Shown here one piece after another: positions 1 through 6,082 of a stretch of 8,603 nucleotides of DNA (position 1 is its first letter; each line of letters begins with the position of its first letter). This DNA is from Gordonia sp. (in: high G+C Gram-positive bacteria). GTDB taxonomy: Bacteria; Actinomycetota; Actinomycetes; Mycobacteriales; Mycobacteriaceae. Location: the NCBI GenBank assembly GCA_030152405.1, contig JASLJL010000455.1, forward strand, positions 1-8,603, given 5' to 3'. Under the pieces are notes generated by a model. That model was not told the DNA's origin. It saw only the letters and a list, made by a program, of their open reading frames with translations, and searched no databases. Both the position numbers and the translations under genes were made by a program.

Positions 1-735
1 CGCGGCGACGAGAGCCGAATCGCCGCGCAGTACTCGTACCTGCCGAGCTGGTTGTCGTTCGTCGCCGATCGACAGGCCGCCGCCGACGCCGGGCGCGCCC
101 TGGTGACGGCCGTGCACGATCGATGGCTCACCAAACCCGCCGACCACCGTCCGCAATTGTTCGTCTACGGCGAGAGCCTCGGGACGCAGGCGGGCGAGGG
201 CGCGTTCGACGGTCTCGCCGACATCCGCGACACCGTCGACGGGGTGCTGTGGGTGGGGCCGCCGAACTCGAACCCGTTGTGGCGCAGTCTCACCGATCGC
301 CGCGACCCGGGGACGCCGGAGACGGAGCCGACGTACGCCGACGGTCTGGTGGTTCGATTCGCGAACAACGCCGCGGGCATCATTCGCAATCCGCGAGAGT
401 GGCTGTCGCCGCGTGTGCTCTACCTCCAGCACCCGTCCGACCCGGTCGTCTGGTGGTCCACCGACCTGCTGTTCTCCGAACCGGATTGGCTCGCCGAGCG
501 GACCGCCGCCGACGCCTCCGCGATGCGGTGGTATCCGATCGTCACGTTCTGGCAGGTCAGCGCTGATCTCGGCAACGCCGCCGGCGTCCCCGACGGGCAC
601 GGACACAACTACGGGACGCAGATCCTCGACGGGTGGATCGCGGTGACGCATCCGGCTGGATGGACCGACGCGGACACCCAGCGGATTCGCGACTCCCTCC
701 ACGAACTTCGAGGACATGACGGGCCGGAGAAGTAG
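1..735 (+). CDS. Alpha/beta-hydrolase family protein (Abhydrolase_9 type), 5'-truncated by the window
   Basis: The frame is open from base 1, so the gene starts upstream; 244 residues are visible. Visible residues 57-61 read GESLG, the GxSxG nucleophile elbow of serine hydrolases, with Ser59 as predicted nucleophile. The SDP at 147-149 offers Asp148 as acid, and the GHGHNYG at 199-205 offers His200 or His202 as base. The text around these (QYSYLPSWLSF, WVGPPNSNPLW, HPSDPVVWWS) matches my memory of the C-terminal catalytic domain of actinobacterial Abhydrolase_9 / DUF2319 proteins (Mtb Rv1069c type). Those proteins carry N-terminal membrane helices, which would lie outside the window. The substrate is unknown; a cell-envelope ester is a guess. 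An internal TTG at 52 could be mistaken for a start, but the conserved text continues upstream of it. The next gene is 128 bp downstream with its own promoter-like hexamer. Confidence 0.85.
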   Translation, partial: RGDESRIAAQYSYLPSWLSFVADRQAAADAGRALVTAVHDRWLTKPADHRPQLFVYGESLGTQAGEGAFDGLADIRDTVDGVLWVGPPNSNPLWRSLTDRRDPGTPETEPTYADGLVVRFANNAAGIIRNPREWLSPRVLYLQHPSDPVVWWSTDLLFSEPDWLAERTAADASAMRWYPIVTFWQVSADLGNAAGVPDGHGHNYGTQILDGWIAVTHPAGWTDADTQRIRDSLHELRGHDGPEK

Positions 736-822
736 CCGTCGTCTGGCGGATCGTCTCGTCGTACGACCGGATGAGGTCCGCGTTCTGGCTGGGTATCCTC
801 GGTTCGCCTCGTCAGAGACAGT

Positions 823-828
823 TACGAT
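823..828 (+). promoter_or_regulatory. Possible -10 hexamer (TACGAT) for the DUF805 gene
   Basis: TACGAT fits the actinobacterial TANNNT -10 consensus. Transcription would start near 835, giving a leader of about 29 nt that contains the AGGA at 854-857, 6 nt before the ATG at 864. A weak -35-like GGTTCG lies at 801-806. No terminator was seen for the upstream hydrolase gene, so read-through is also possible. Confidence 0.3.
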
Positions 829-863
829 GGCGACTCCACGATCCGAATCGAACAGGACCGACC

Positions 864-1550
864 ATGACTCACCCGCCACAGAACCCCGGCGACCCGAACG
901 CCCAGCCTGATCCGTTCGGCGAGACGCAGTTCGGTCAGCCGCTGAGCCTCGACAAGAATCAGCCGCAGAGTCCGCCTTCGGCGTACGGTGCGCCGCAGGG
1001 CCAGCCGCAGTACGGGCAGCAGCCGCCGGTCTACGGGCAGCCCGCCTTCGGCCAGCAGCCGGGTGGTTACGCCCAGCAGCCGCAATTCGGTCAGAACCCG
1101 TACGCTGCTACCGGCTTTCCGCAAGCCGGCGATCCCGGGACACTGAATCTTCCCTGGTACGGAATCGGCTTCGCCGACGCGGTGCGACGCGTCTTCCAGA
1201 AGTACGCACGATTCGACGGTCGCGCCGGCCGCGGCGAGTACTGGTGGTGGGTACTGGCAAACTTCGCGGTCATCGCCGTCTCGTACGCCGTCATCGGCGT
1301 CGGCCTCGCGGCAGGCGGCGATACCGCCGGGGGTGTCATCGCAGGCATCGTGGGACTCTTCCTGCTCGTCTGGACCCTTGGGGTGCTTGTGCCCACGATC
1401 GCTGTGGCAGTTCGTCGGCTCCACGACGCCGGCTACAGCGGTTGGATGTACCTCATCGGTTTTGTTCCGATCGTCGGTGGAATCGTGCTGATCGTGTTCC
1501 TGTGCATGGACAGCAAGCCGGAAGGTGCCCGCTTCGACGAGAATCGTTGA
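864..1550 (+). CDS. DUF805 family integral membrane protein with Q/P/G/Y-rich N-terminal tail
   Basis: This 228-aa protein has two parts. Residues 1-95 are low-complexity and rich in Q, P, G and Y, with degenerate YGQQP / FGQQPGG units at about 41-80; they are probably disordered and cytoplasmic. Residues 100-228 form a DUF805 domain. The hallmarks are RFDGRAGRGEYWWW (116-129), three hydrophobic segments at about 127-148, 155-182 and 195-215, and RRLHDAGYSGW (184-194). The end, LCMDSKPEGARF, also fits the family. The family's biochemical function is not established. ATG 864 is chosen because AGGA sits 6 nt upstream and the tail starts MTHPPQNPG, as expected; the frame stays open back to an ATG at 771, but that extension looks non-coding. 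The gene is followed by an RDD-family remnant and a strong terminator, so the pair may once have been one operon. Confidence 0.88.
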   Translation: MTHPPQNPGDPNAQPDPFGETQFGQPLSLDKNQPQSPPSAYGAPQGQPQYGQQPPVYGQPAFGQQPGGYAQQPQFGQNPYAATGFPQAGDPGTLNLPWYGIGFADAVRRVFQKYARFDGRAGRGEYWWWVLANFAVIAVSYAVIGVGLAAGGDTAGGVIAGIVGLFLLVWTLGVLVPTIAVAVRRLHDAGYSGWMYLIGFVPIVGGIVLIVFLCMDSKPEGARFDENR

Positions 1551-1640
1551 TTCTTCGCCATCGGGATCAAGGGACCGTGCCCATTCTGCAATCGGCGCCA
1601 TAGATGATTCCTGTGTCCGGGTACCATCACCTCGCCTCGA

Positions 1641-1742
1641 CACGAACTGCTCGTGTACTTGTCGCCGCTCTTCGACAACACGGGTCGCATGCAGGGGTGG
1701 CACGACAAGGCCGCCAACGACCTGGTGATCATCGGCTCCTGA
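1641..1742 (+). pseudogene. C-terminal remnant of an RDD-family membrane protein
   Basis: The frame with codons at 1641, 1644 and so on encodes about 33 residues ending in a TGA at 1740-1742. It includes LVYLSPLFDNTGRMQGWHDK followed by AANDLVIIGS. This resembles the C-terminal end of RDD-domain proteins, where a W-H-D-K motif follows a 'SPL(F/W)D..GR' stretch just before a short V/I-rich end. The frame is blocked upstream by a TGA at 1605-1607, no plausible start or ribosome site precedes the homologous text, and the RDD transmembrane region is missing. Bases 1551-1640 hold nothing I recognise. I infer that an RDD gene after the DUF805 gene lost its 5' part by deletion. The match is from memory of the family, so the identity is moderately sure; the absence of an intact gene is directly visible. 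Confidence 0.6.
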
Positions 1743-1759
1743 CGCCGCTGAATCGGTCA

Positions 1760-1794
1760 CCGAGCGCCGAGACCTTCCGGGTCTCGGCGCTCGG
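1760..1794 (+). terminator. Strong hairpin terminator after DUF805/RDD remnant
   Basis: A perfect 15-bp G/C-rich stem pairs 1760-1774 with 1780-1794 around a 5-nt loop (TTCCG at 1775-1779). A short TTT (1797-1799) follows after two bases. Actinobacterial terminators often have such short T tracts. It lies 17 bp after the stop of the RDD remnant and before the next promoter region, so it probably ended transcription of the former DUF805-RDD unit and insulates the reductase gene downstream. Confidence 0.75.
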
Positions 1795-1820
1795 CGTTTG
1801 AGCGGAGACGATCCCGTAGA

Positions 1821-1855
1821 TGGACAGCCGTCCAGTCATTTGTCCACAAAATGGA
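1821..1855 (+). promoter_or_regulatory. Cluster of TGGAC/GTCCA half-sites, possible operator of the reductase gene
   Basis: TGGAC (1821-1825) and GTCCA (1830-1834) form a perfect inverted repeat with a 4-bp centre. A second one, TCCA (1843-1846) and TGGA (1852-1855), has a 5-bp centre. The two centres are about 21.5 bp apart, close to two helical turns, and lie just upstream of the predicted -10 hexamer. This is how a repressor operator would be placed, but no regulator gene is in the window and short repeats arise by chance. Confidence 0.3.
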
Positions 1856-1866
1856 TCGCCGAGCAA

Positions 1867-1872
1867 TATCGT
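1867..1872 (+). promoter_or_regulatory. -10 hexamer (TATCGT), likely leaderless promoter of the reductase gene
   Basis: TATCGT fits TANNNT and ends exactly 7 nt before the ATG at 1880, so transcription would start at or next to the start codon. The GGAG at 1873-1876 is only 3 nt from the ATG, too close for a normal ribosome site. An alternative reading is TTGTCC (1840-1845) with an 18-bp spacer to CAATAT (1864-1869), which would give a leader of only a few bases. Confidence 0.5.
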
Positions 1873-1879
1873 GGAGCCC

Positions 1880-2956
1880 ATGACTCTGCGCGTCGTGGAA
1901 TGGTCCACCGGAACGGTCGGCCGACATGCGATCACCGGAATCGACGCTCACCCCGACCTGGAGCTGGTCGGCGTATGGGTGTCGGATCCGGCGAAGGTGG
2001 GGAAGGACGCGGGGCGTCTCGCGGGTCTCGACCGGGACCTCGGAATCGTCGCCACCGACGACAAGGCTGCGCTGCTTGCATTGAAACCGGATGCGATCGT
2101 GCACACCGCGATGACCGACGACCGGGTGGCCGAGGCGATCGCCGATCTGACGTCCTTCGTCGCCGCCGGAGTGAACGTGGTGTCGTCCGGTCCGGTGATC
2201 CTGCAGTTTCCATACGGCGTCCTGCCGGATTCAATGATCGAGTCCATCGAGAACGCGGCGCAGACGGGTGGGGCGAGCCTGCACGTCAACGGCATCGACC
2301 CGGGATTCGCCAACGACGTCCTGCCGCTGTCGATGACGAGTCTGTCGCAGCAGATCGACGAGATCCGCTGCCTGGAGATCGCCGACTACTCCACCTACTA
2401 CCAGCCGGTCGTGATGTCCGAGCTGTTCGGATTCGGGAAGCCGCTCGATCACACGCCCATGCTGTTGACGCCGGGTGTCCTGTCCCTCGCGTGGGGGAGC
2501 GTCGTCCGGCAGATCGCGGCCGGACTCGGCGTCACGTTGGACGAGCCGCTCGTGGAACGTCATGAGAAGGTGGCCGCCGAGACGGACGTCGACACCGTCT
2601 CCGTTCAGATCCCCGCCGGAACGATGGCCGCGCTTCACTTCGAGGTGGTCGGGCAGGTCGACGGCGTCGACCGGGTGATCCTGGAGCATTACACCCGCAC
2701 TCACCCCGACCAGTGCCCGCAGTGGCCACGACCGAACGAGGGCGACGGCTGCTACCGGATCATCGTCAGCGGCGAACCCCACATGACCGTCGAGATGACC
2801 CACCACGGACGCGACGGCGACCACAACGTTTCGGGCATGATCGTGACGGCCCAGCGTCTGGTGAACGCGGTGCCCGCGGTCGTCGCCGCCGAGCCTGGTC
2901 TGGTCACGGCGCTCGACATGCCGCTCGTGACCGGTCGAGGGTTGGTCACGCGCTGA
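1880..2956 (+). CDS. NAD(P)-dependent reductase, dihydrodipicolinate reductase / 2,4-diaminopentanoate dehydrogenase-like
   Basis: This 358-aa cytosolic protein opens with a beta strand and nucleotide-binding loop (RVVEWSTGTVGRHA, residues 4-17), as in DapB-like Rossmann folds. An acidic/hydrophobic second strand (LELVGVWVSDPAKVG) follows. Further on come DAIVHTAMTDD, NVVSSGPVILQFP and GIDPGFANDVLPLSM, which I associate with the actinobacterial family annotated 'dihydrodipicolinate reductase' whose C-terminal domain is the 2,4-diaminopentanoate dehydrogenase type. True DapB is about 245 aa and has a GxH(H)xxK-type lysine-synthesis motif not seen here, so lysine synthesis is unlikely. The substrate is unknown; an amine or keto substrate is plausible from the family. 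ATG 1880 is preferred over the in-frame ATG at 1820 because homology begins at TLRVVEW and a -10 hexamer lies 7 nt upstream. The gene appears to stand alone behind a terminator. Confidence 0.85.
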   Translation: MTLRVVEWSTGTVGRHAITGIDAHPDLELVGVWVSDPAKVGKDAGRLAGLDRDLGIVATDDKAALLALKPDAIVHTAMTDDRVAEAIADLTSFVAAGVNVVSSGPVILQFPYGVLPDSMIESIENAAQTGGASLHVNGIDPGFANDVLPLSMTSLSQQIDEIRCLEIADYSTYYQPVVMSELFGFGKPLDHTPMLLTPGVLSLAWGSVVRQIAAGLGVTLDEPLVERHEKVAAETDVDTVSVQIPAGTMAALHFEVVGQVDGVDRVILEHYTRTHPDQCPQWPRPNEGDGCYRIIVSGEPHMTVEMTHHGRDGDHNVSGMIVTAQRLVNAVPAVVAAEPGLVTALDMPLVTGRGLVTR

Positions 2957-2965
2957 GCTGCGGGC

Positions 2966-2971
2966 TATTGT
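2966..2971 (+). promoter_or_regulatory. -10 hexamer (TATTGT), likely leaderless promoter of the dispanin-like/DUF2752 pair
   Basis: TATTGT fits TANNNT and ends exactly 7 nt before the GTG at 2979. No Shine-Dalgarno sequence lies in the 22-bp gap after the reductase gene. A partial -35-like TTGGTC (2942-2947) sits 18 bp upstream, inside the end of the reductase gene. Confidence 0.5.
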
Positions 2972-2978
2972 CCGACCT

Positions 2979-3527
2979 GTGGTGGATCTGAACAAGGAAC
3001 CGAGCGAGTCGTCGAACGACGACGACTGGGCTGCGTACGACGTCACCCAGGTCGGTCCGATTCCACAGCCCGATCTGCCTGCGGCACACATGGACGGCCC
3101 GCCCGCGTATGCGCCGACCCCCGACAGCCAGACGCCTCCATACGCGCAACCTCCGATGTATCAGCAGCCGGTCGGCATGTATCAACCGCAGATGCCGTAC
3201 GGCGGGTACGGGATGATGCAGGGACCGCCGCCCCCGACGTCGCAGGCGTCGGCGATCGTCTCACTCGTCATCAGTTCCCTGATGGTGTTCGGCTGCTACA
3301 CGACACTGATCGGCCTCGCGCCGTTCGTGTTCAGCATCCTGTCCCTGTCGAAGGGGAACAACGTCGCGACCATCTGGATGTCGGGTCAGCACGACCTCGC
3401 TCGTCTGAACGCGGACGAGGCGCAGAAGTGGGCGCGGTGGGCGTGGATCAGCATGGCCATCGGCGTCGGCGTGGTGATCCTCGCGATCATCATCGGCGTC
3501 GCGGTGATGGTGGCGCTCGACACGTGA
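2979..3527 (+). CDS. CD225/dispanin-like membrane protein with Pro/Tyr/Met-rich N-terminal tail
   Basis: This is a 182-aa protein. Residues 1-88 are acidic, then rich in P, Y, Q and M, and probably a disordered cytoplasmic tail. Residues 90-122 form a first, re-entrant or transmembrane hydrophobic region. A polar loop then leads to a second helix at about 154-180. The loop-to-helix text ADEAQKWARWAWISMAIGVG resembles the 'A..S.KAr.WawiS' signature of CD225/dispanin proteins. DUF4190 is an alternative label, since many actinobacterial proteins of this shape are called that. Bacterial dispanins have no firmly assigned role; animal members (IFITMs) act on membrane curvature and fusion. Two GTG codons stand in tandem (2979 and 2982); 2979 is chosen because the -10 hexamer ends 7 nt before it. 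The stop overlaps the start of the next gene by 4 bp (GTGA), implying translational coupling. Confidence 0.75.
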   Translation: MVDLNKEPSESSNDDDWAAYDVTQVGPIPQPDLPAAHMDGPPAYAPTPDSQTPPYAQPPMYQQPVGMYQPQMPYGGYGMMQGPPPPTSQASAIVSLVISSLMVFGCYTTLIGLAPFVFSILSLSKGNNVATIWMSGQHDLARLNADEAQKWARWAWISMAIGVGVVILAIIIGVAVMVALDT

Positions 3528-3958
3528 ACGTCTCAGGCGCGGGAGGCGCGGTGACCGGGCTGCGCTGGGTGCGGCCCGCCGTCGTCGGAGGCTGCGCCGT
3601 CGCTGCGGCGACGGTCATCTGGTTCGCCGACCCGACGACGCCCGGCGGTCTGCTGCCGCCCTGCCCGACCAATGCGCTGTTGCACGTCAACTGTCCCGGG
3701 TGCGGGATGACGCGCGCGGTCTACTCGTTGATGCACGGCGACGTCGCGGCTGCGATGCACTACAACGCTGTCGGGGTGATCGGTCTCGTGCTGGCCGCCA
3801 CGGCGATGTTCGTCGGATGGCTCCGTCGTCGATTGGGCCTCGGCGCGCCGAGCTGGTGGAACACGCGGATCGTGATCGCGACTGCGGTGGTCGTGACCCT
3901 GGCCTGGTTCGTGATCCGCAACATCCCGGTCGAGCCGTTCGTCGGCCTGAAAGTCTGA
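3524..3958 (+). CDS. DUF2752 family membrane protein
   Basis: This is a 144-aa protein. Residues 57-64 read CPGCGMTR, followed by HGDVAAAMHYN (71-81); this is the DUF2752 core, C-P-x-C-G-x-T-R then H-G-D-x-x-x-A-x-x-x-N. Cys47 (PPCP) is a third cysteine often seen just upstream in the family. Hydrophobic helices lie at about 17-34, 80-100 and 114-132, and RNIP near the end also fits. The cysteine pair suggests metal or redox chemistry at the membrane, but the function is unknown. GTG 3524 overlaps the upstream stop codon. GTG 3551 is a serious alternative because GGGAGG (3541-3546) lies 4 nt before it; that start would give 135 aa without loss of the domain. The gene ends 4 bp from the stop of a convergent gene. 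Confidence 0.87.
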   Translation: MNVSGAGGAVTGLRWVRPAVVGGCAVAAATVIWFADPTTPGGLLPPCPTNALLHVNCPGCGMTRAVYSLMHGDVAAAMHYNAVGVIGLVLAATAMFVGWLRRRLGLGAPSWWNTRIVIATAVVVTLAWFVIRNIPVEPFVGLKV

Positions 3959-3962
3959 CCGC

Positions 3963-4379
3963 TCAGTACTGCACGCCGCTGAGATTGCGGGCGTAGGCGA
4001 CGCGGTTGTAGACGTCCATGACGTTCGACGGGTCGTACACCGGGACCGACGTCGTATGCATGAATCCGCCGCTGGTCACGGTGACCTGTACGAAGCCCGT
4101 CGTCCGACGTTCCTTCGCGAGTAGGAAGAAGAGGCTGAACACGCAGACGACGAATGCGCCGACGACCGCACAGACGATCGCCCAGGTGGGGATCTCCTCC
4201 GACGTGTGAGACATGTCGGTGACGTGCCAGGATGCGCCGGCGATCGGTGCAGTTCCCATCGGGGTGACGATCTGCGTCTGCGTGCAGGAGATGTCGCCGA
4301 TCGCGACCAGCTGCGGAGCGGGCGGCTGGGCCTGGAAGCCGTTGTTCTCCCACGGATTCGGCGGGTACGGGCTGGTCAT
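3963..4379 (-). CDS. Conserved single-pass membrane protein of unknown function
   Basis: This is a 138-aa protein. Residues 1-25 are Pro/Asn/Gln-rich (MTSPYPPNPWENN). Residues 26-62 form a polar domain with GDISCTQTQIVTPMGTAPI and WHVTDMSHTSEEIP. One transmembrane helix spans about 65-88. Residues 91-138 form a second domain (TTGFVQVTVTSGGFMHTTSVPV, then VMDVYNRVAYARNLSG). The alternation suggests two small domains tethered at the membrane. I recall similar uncharacterised proteins in actinobacteria but know no function or domain name. The start is fixed by the -10 hexamer 7 nt upstream and by the typical MT(S/D)PY-type start; the frame continues upstream through the GCS2 gene in a shadow frame, which is not used. 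It is convergent with the DUF2752 gene, with only 4 bp between the two stops. Confidence 0.82.
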   Translation of the reverse strand: MTSPYPPNPWENNGFQAQPPAPQLVAIGDISCTQTQIVTPMGTAPIAGASWHVTDMSHTSEEIPTWAIVCAVVGAFVVCVFSLFFLLAKERRTTGFVQVTVTSGGFMHTTSVPVYDPSNVMDVYNRVAYARNLSGVQY

Positions 4380-4386
4380 GGCGGCT

Positions 4387-4392
4387 ATCGTA
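4387..4392 (-). promoter_or_regulatory. -10 hexamer (TACGAT on the minus strand), likely leaderless promoter
   Basis: Read on the minus strand, TACGAT fits TANNNT and ends exactly 7 nt before the ATG at 4379. No Shine-Dalgarno sequence and no good -35 are visible. It gives the 138-aa membrane protein its own promoter in the 47-bp gap after the GCS2 gene. Confidence 0.5.
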
Positions 4393-4426
4393 CGGCCTGC
4401 GCCGGTCCGAGCGGGCGACTGCCCGT

Positions 4427-5935
4427 TCAGAGCGGCCAGTTGTGAACCGGCTCGCCTTCGTGCATGAGGGTCTTGTAGTCGAGCAGCATGCCGTGCAGAG
4501 CCTGCTGTCGCGACTCTCCGGCCTCCTCGCGGGCGAGGACGGCGCGGCGCTGCCACACCGAGCCGGTCTGCTTGGTGACACAGCGGCCCTCGATCACGCC
4601 GAGGTAGCGGCGCTTCGCCTTCTCCGACACCCCGAACGACGTGAGTCCCTTCTCCGCCAGCGGCAACAGCCTGCGGAGGGTCAGCTCGTCGGGACTCACC
4701 CAGCCGATGTTCGGCCAGTACAGCTGCGAGTCGAGGCCCCACTGCGCGCCAGCCGCGAGGTTCTCGCGGGCCGCGTCGAACGACATCTGCGACCACAGGG
4801 GTCTATCGGCTTCGACGAGACCGCGCACCACGCCGTAATAGAACGCCGAGTTCGCCATGATGTCGACGACCGTCGGGCCCGCGGGGAGCACGCGGTTCTC
4901 CACACGCAGGTGGGCCTTGCCGTCCACGACGTCGTAGACGGGCCGATTCCACCGGTACACGGTGCCGTTGTGGAGCCGCAGTTCGTCGAGCTCGGGGGTG
5001 CGTCCCGCGTCGAGTTCGTCGAGGGGATCGACGTCGGTCGACACCGGCAGCAGGGCCGGGAAGTAGCGGGTGTTCTCCTCGAACAGGTCGAAGATCGTGT
5101 TGATCCAGCGCTCGCCGAACCACACCCGGGGTCGGACGCCCTGATTCCGCAGTTCGAGTGGACGCGTGTCGGTCGCCTGCTCGAACACGGGGATGCGCGT
5201 CTCATGCCAGAGGGCCTTGCCGGCGAGGAACGGCGAGTTGCCGGCGAGCGCCACCTGGATGCCCGCGATCGCCTGTGCAGCGTTCCAGTGCGCCGCGAAG
5301 TTCTCCGGCGCCACCCGCAGGTGGAGTTGGAGCGACGTGCACGCAGCTTCCGGCAGGATCGTGTCGGTCGTGGTCAGCAGACGTTCGCCGCTCAGCCGCT
5401 CCGACAGCGGCACCCCCGGGATGTCGAGTTCCAGATCCTCGCCGCGTGCGGCGAAGATCTGGTCGTTGAGCAGGCCGTACCGCGGATTGGTCGAGATCCA
5501 CTGACCGGCGAAGTGCTCGTGTCGCAGGGTCGGCAGCATGCCGATCATCAACAGGTGATTGCCGGTGGACGCGGCCCTCGTCTCGGCGCGGTTCAGCGAC
5601 GTCCGGAGCATCTGTTCCAGGCTCACGGTGTCGCCTCCGACGAACGGACGGGGCGACACGTTGATCTCGATGTTGAACTGGCCGAGCTCGGTCTGGAAGT
5701 CGGGGTCGGCGATCGCCTCCAGCACGCGGGTGTTGGCCATCGCGGGCTCGGCGGTCTCATCGATCAGATTGAGCTCCACCTCCATGCCCAGGAGCGGTTC
5801 GGGCGGACGGCCGTGATCGGTGAAGAGGCCGTCGGACAGCATCCGCGCGATCGCATCGGTGCCCTTCGACACCTGCGATCGGAAGCGCACCCGATCGGCG
5901 CCACTGAACTTCTGATGATCGACTTCGGCGCCCAT
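4427..5935 (-). CDS. Glutamate-cysteine ligase family protein (GCS2-type carboxylate-amine ligase)
   Basis: This 502-aa cytosolic enzyme belongs to the ATP-dependent carboxylate-amine/thiol ligase fold. Residues 50-59 (GMEVELNLID) form the first acidic metal/ATP-binding strand, and 83-92 (ELGQFNIEIN) form the second E-x-N strand. Also visible are MIGMLPTL (130-137), NPRYGLLNDQIFAARGED (150-167), CTSLQLHLRV (199-208), GNSPFLAG (232-239), VRPRVWFGERWI (267-278), LRLHNGTVYRWNRPVYD (319-335) and LRVENRVLPAGPTVVD (343-358). It matches my memory of the ~490-510 aa actinobacterial 'glutamate-cysteine ligase' group. That group is distinct from the ~375-aa YbdK type and from EgtA of ergothioneine synthesis. 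Mycobacteriales make mycothiol rather than glutathione, so the true amide product is uncertain; a gamma-glutamyl or other amide is possible. ATG 5935 is chosen because the family starts MG.EV; a longer frame to 6121 is unconserved. A weak CACGAT lies 6 nt upstream on the minus strand (5947-5942). Confidence 0.86.
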   Translation of the reverse strand: MGAEVDHQKFSGADRVRFRSQVSKGTDAIARMLSDGLFTDHGRPPEPLLGMEVELNLIDETAEPAMANTRVLEAIADPDFQTELGQFNIEINVSPRPFVGGDTVSLEQMLRTSLNRAETRAASTGNHLLMIGMLPTLRHEHFAGQWISTNPRYGLLNDQIFAARGEDLELDIPGVPLSERLSGERLLTTTDTILPEAACTSLQLHLRVAPENFAAHWNAAQAIAGIQVALAGNSPFLAGKALWHETRIPVFEQATDTRPLELRNQGVRPRVWFGERWINTIFDLFEENTRYFPALLPVSTDVDPLDELDAGRTPELDELRLHNGTVYRWNRPVYDVVDGKAHLRVENRVLPAGPTVVDIMANSAFYYGVVRGLVEADRPLWSQMSFDAARENLAAGAQWGLDSQLYWPNIGWVSPDELTLRRLLPLAEKGLTSFGVSEKAKRRYLGVIEGRCVTKQTGSVWQRRAVLAREEAGESRQQALHGMLLDYKTLMHEGEPVHNWPL

Positions 5936-5980
5936 GGAGACATCGTGCCGTAAACGGTCGTGACAGATGCGTCGATTCAC

Positions 5981-6039
5981 GCCCTGGGCAACTGAATCCG
6001 CACGGACCCCGGGCCTGTGCGCGAACACGTGCCCTGGGC
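5981..6039. repeat. Two copies of palindromic GCCCTGGGC, with CCCCGGGCC between, in a divergent promoter region
   Basis: GCCCTGGGC occurs at 5981-5989 and again at 6031-6039, exactly 50 bp apart, with the related CCCCGGGCC at 6007-6015 between them. Each is a palindrome or close to one. They lie in the ~150-bp gap between the divergent GCS2 and PHP genes, where shared operators would be expected. G/C-rich palindromes are common by chance in this DNA, so a regulatory role is only a suggestion. Confidence 0.25.
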
Positions 6040-6076
6040 GTCCACATGCCGCGGGCGCCGGTGACGACAACACGAA

Positions 6077-6082
6077 TAGCAT
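6077..6082 (+). promoter_or_regulatory. -10 hexamer (TAGCAT), likely leaderless promoter of the PHP-SCP unit
   Basis: TAGCAT fits TANNNT and ends exactly 7 nt before the ATG at 6090. It overlaps another in-frame ATG at 6081, which could not then be the start. No Shine-Dalgarno sequence is present and no clear -35 was found. Confidence 0.5.

Noticed and set aside
758..767. Perfect 10-bp palindrome GTCGTACGAC between the hydrolase and DUF805 genes
   Set aside because: It is short, has no spacer or T tract, and such palindromes are expected often; too little to call an operator or terminator.
822..1760. 312-codon open frame on the minus strand
   Set aside because: It is antisense to the DUF805 gene, whose own translation has family motifs and membrane helices.
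1798..2565. 255-codon open frame on the plus strand
   Set aside because: It is an out-of-frame shadow of the reductase gene with extreme Arg content.
1880..2956. Calling the reductase dapB
   Set aside because: The protein is about 110 residues longer than DapB and lacks the lysine-pathway substrate motif; only the nucleotide-binding fold is shared.
2231..3091. 286-codon open frame on the minus strand
   Set aside because: It is antisense to the reductase gene and runs through its end into the next gene; the composition is that of a shadow frame.
3962..3983. CTCAG/CTGAG inverted repeat at the convergent junction
   Set aside because: The 5-bp stem with a 12-nt loop and no T tract is too weak for a terminator.
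4427..5935. Calling the GCS2 protein gshA or egtA
   Set aside because: The motifs place it in the broad ligase family, but length and sequence do not single out either enzyme, and no ergothioneine genes are nearby.
4442..5953. 503-codon open frame on the plus strand
   Set aside because: It lies antisense over the GCS2 gene; its translation is Arg/Gly/Val-rich without motifs, while the minus strand gives a full conserved enzyme.
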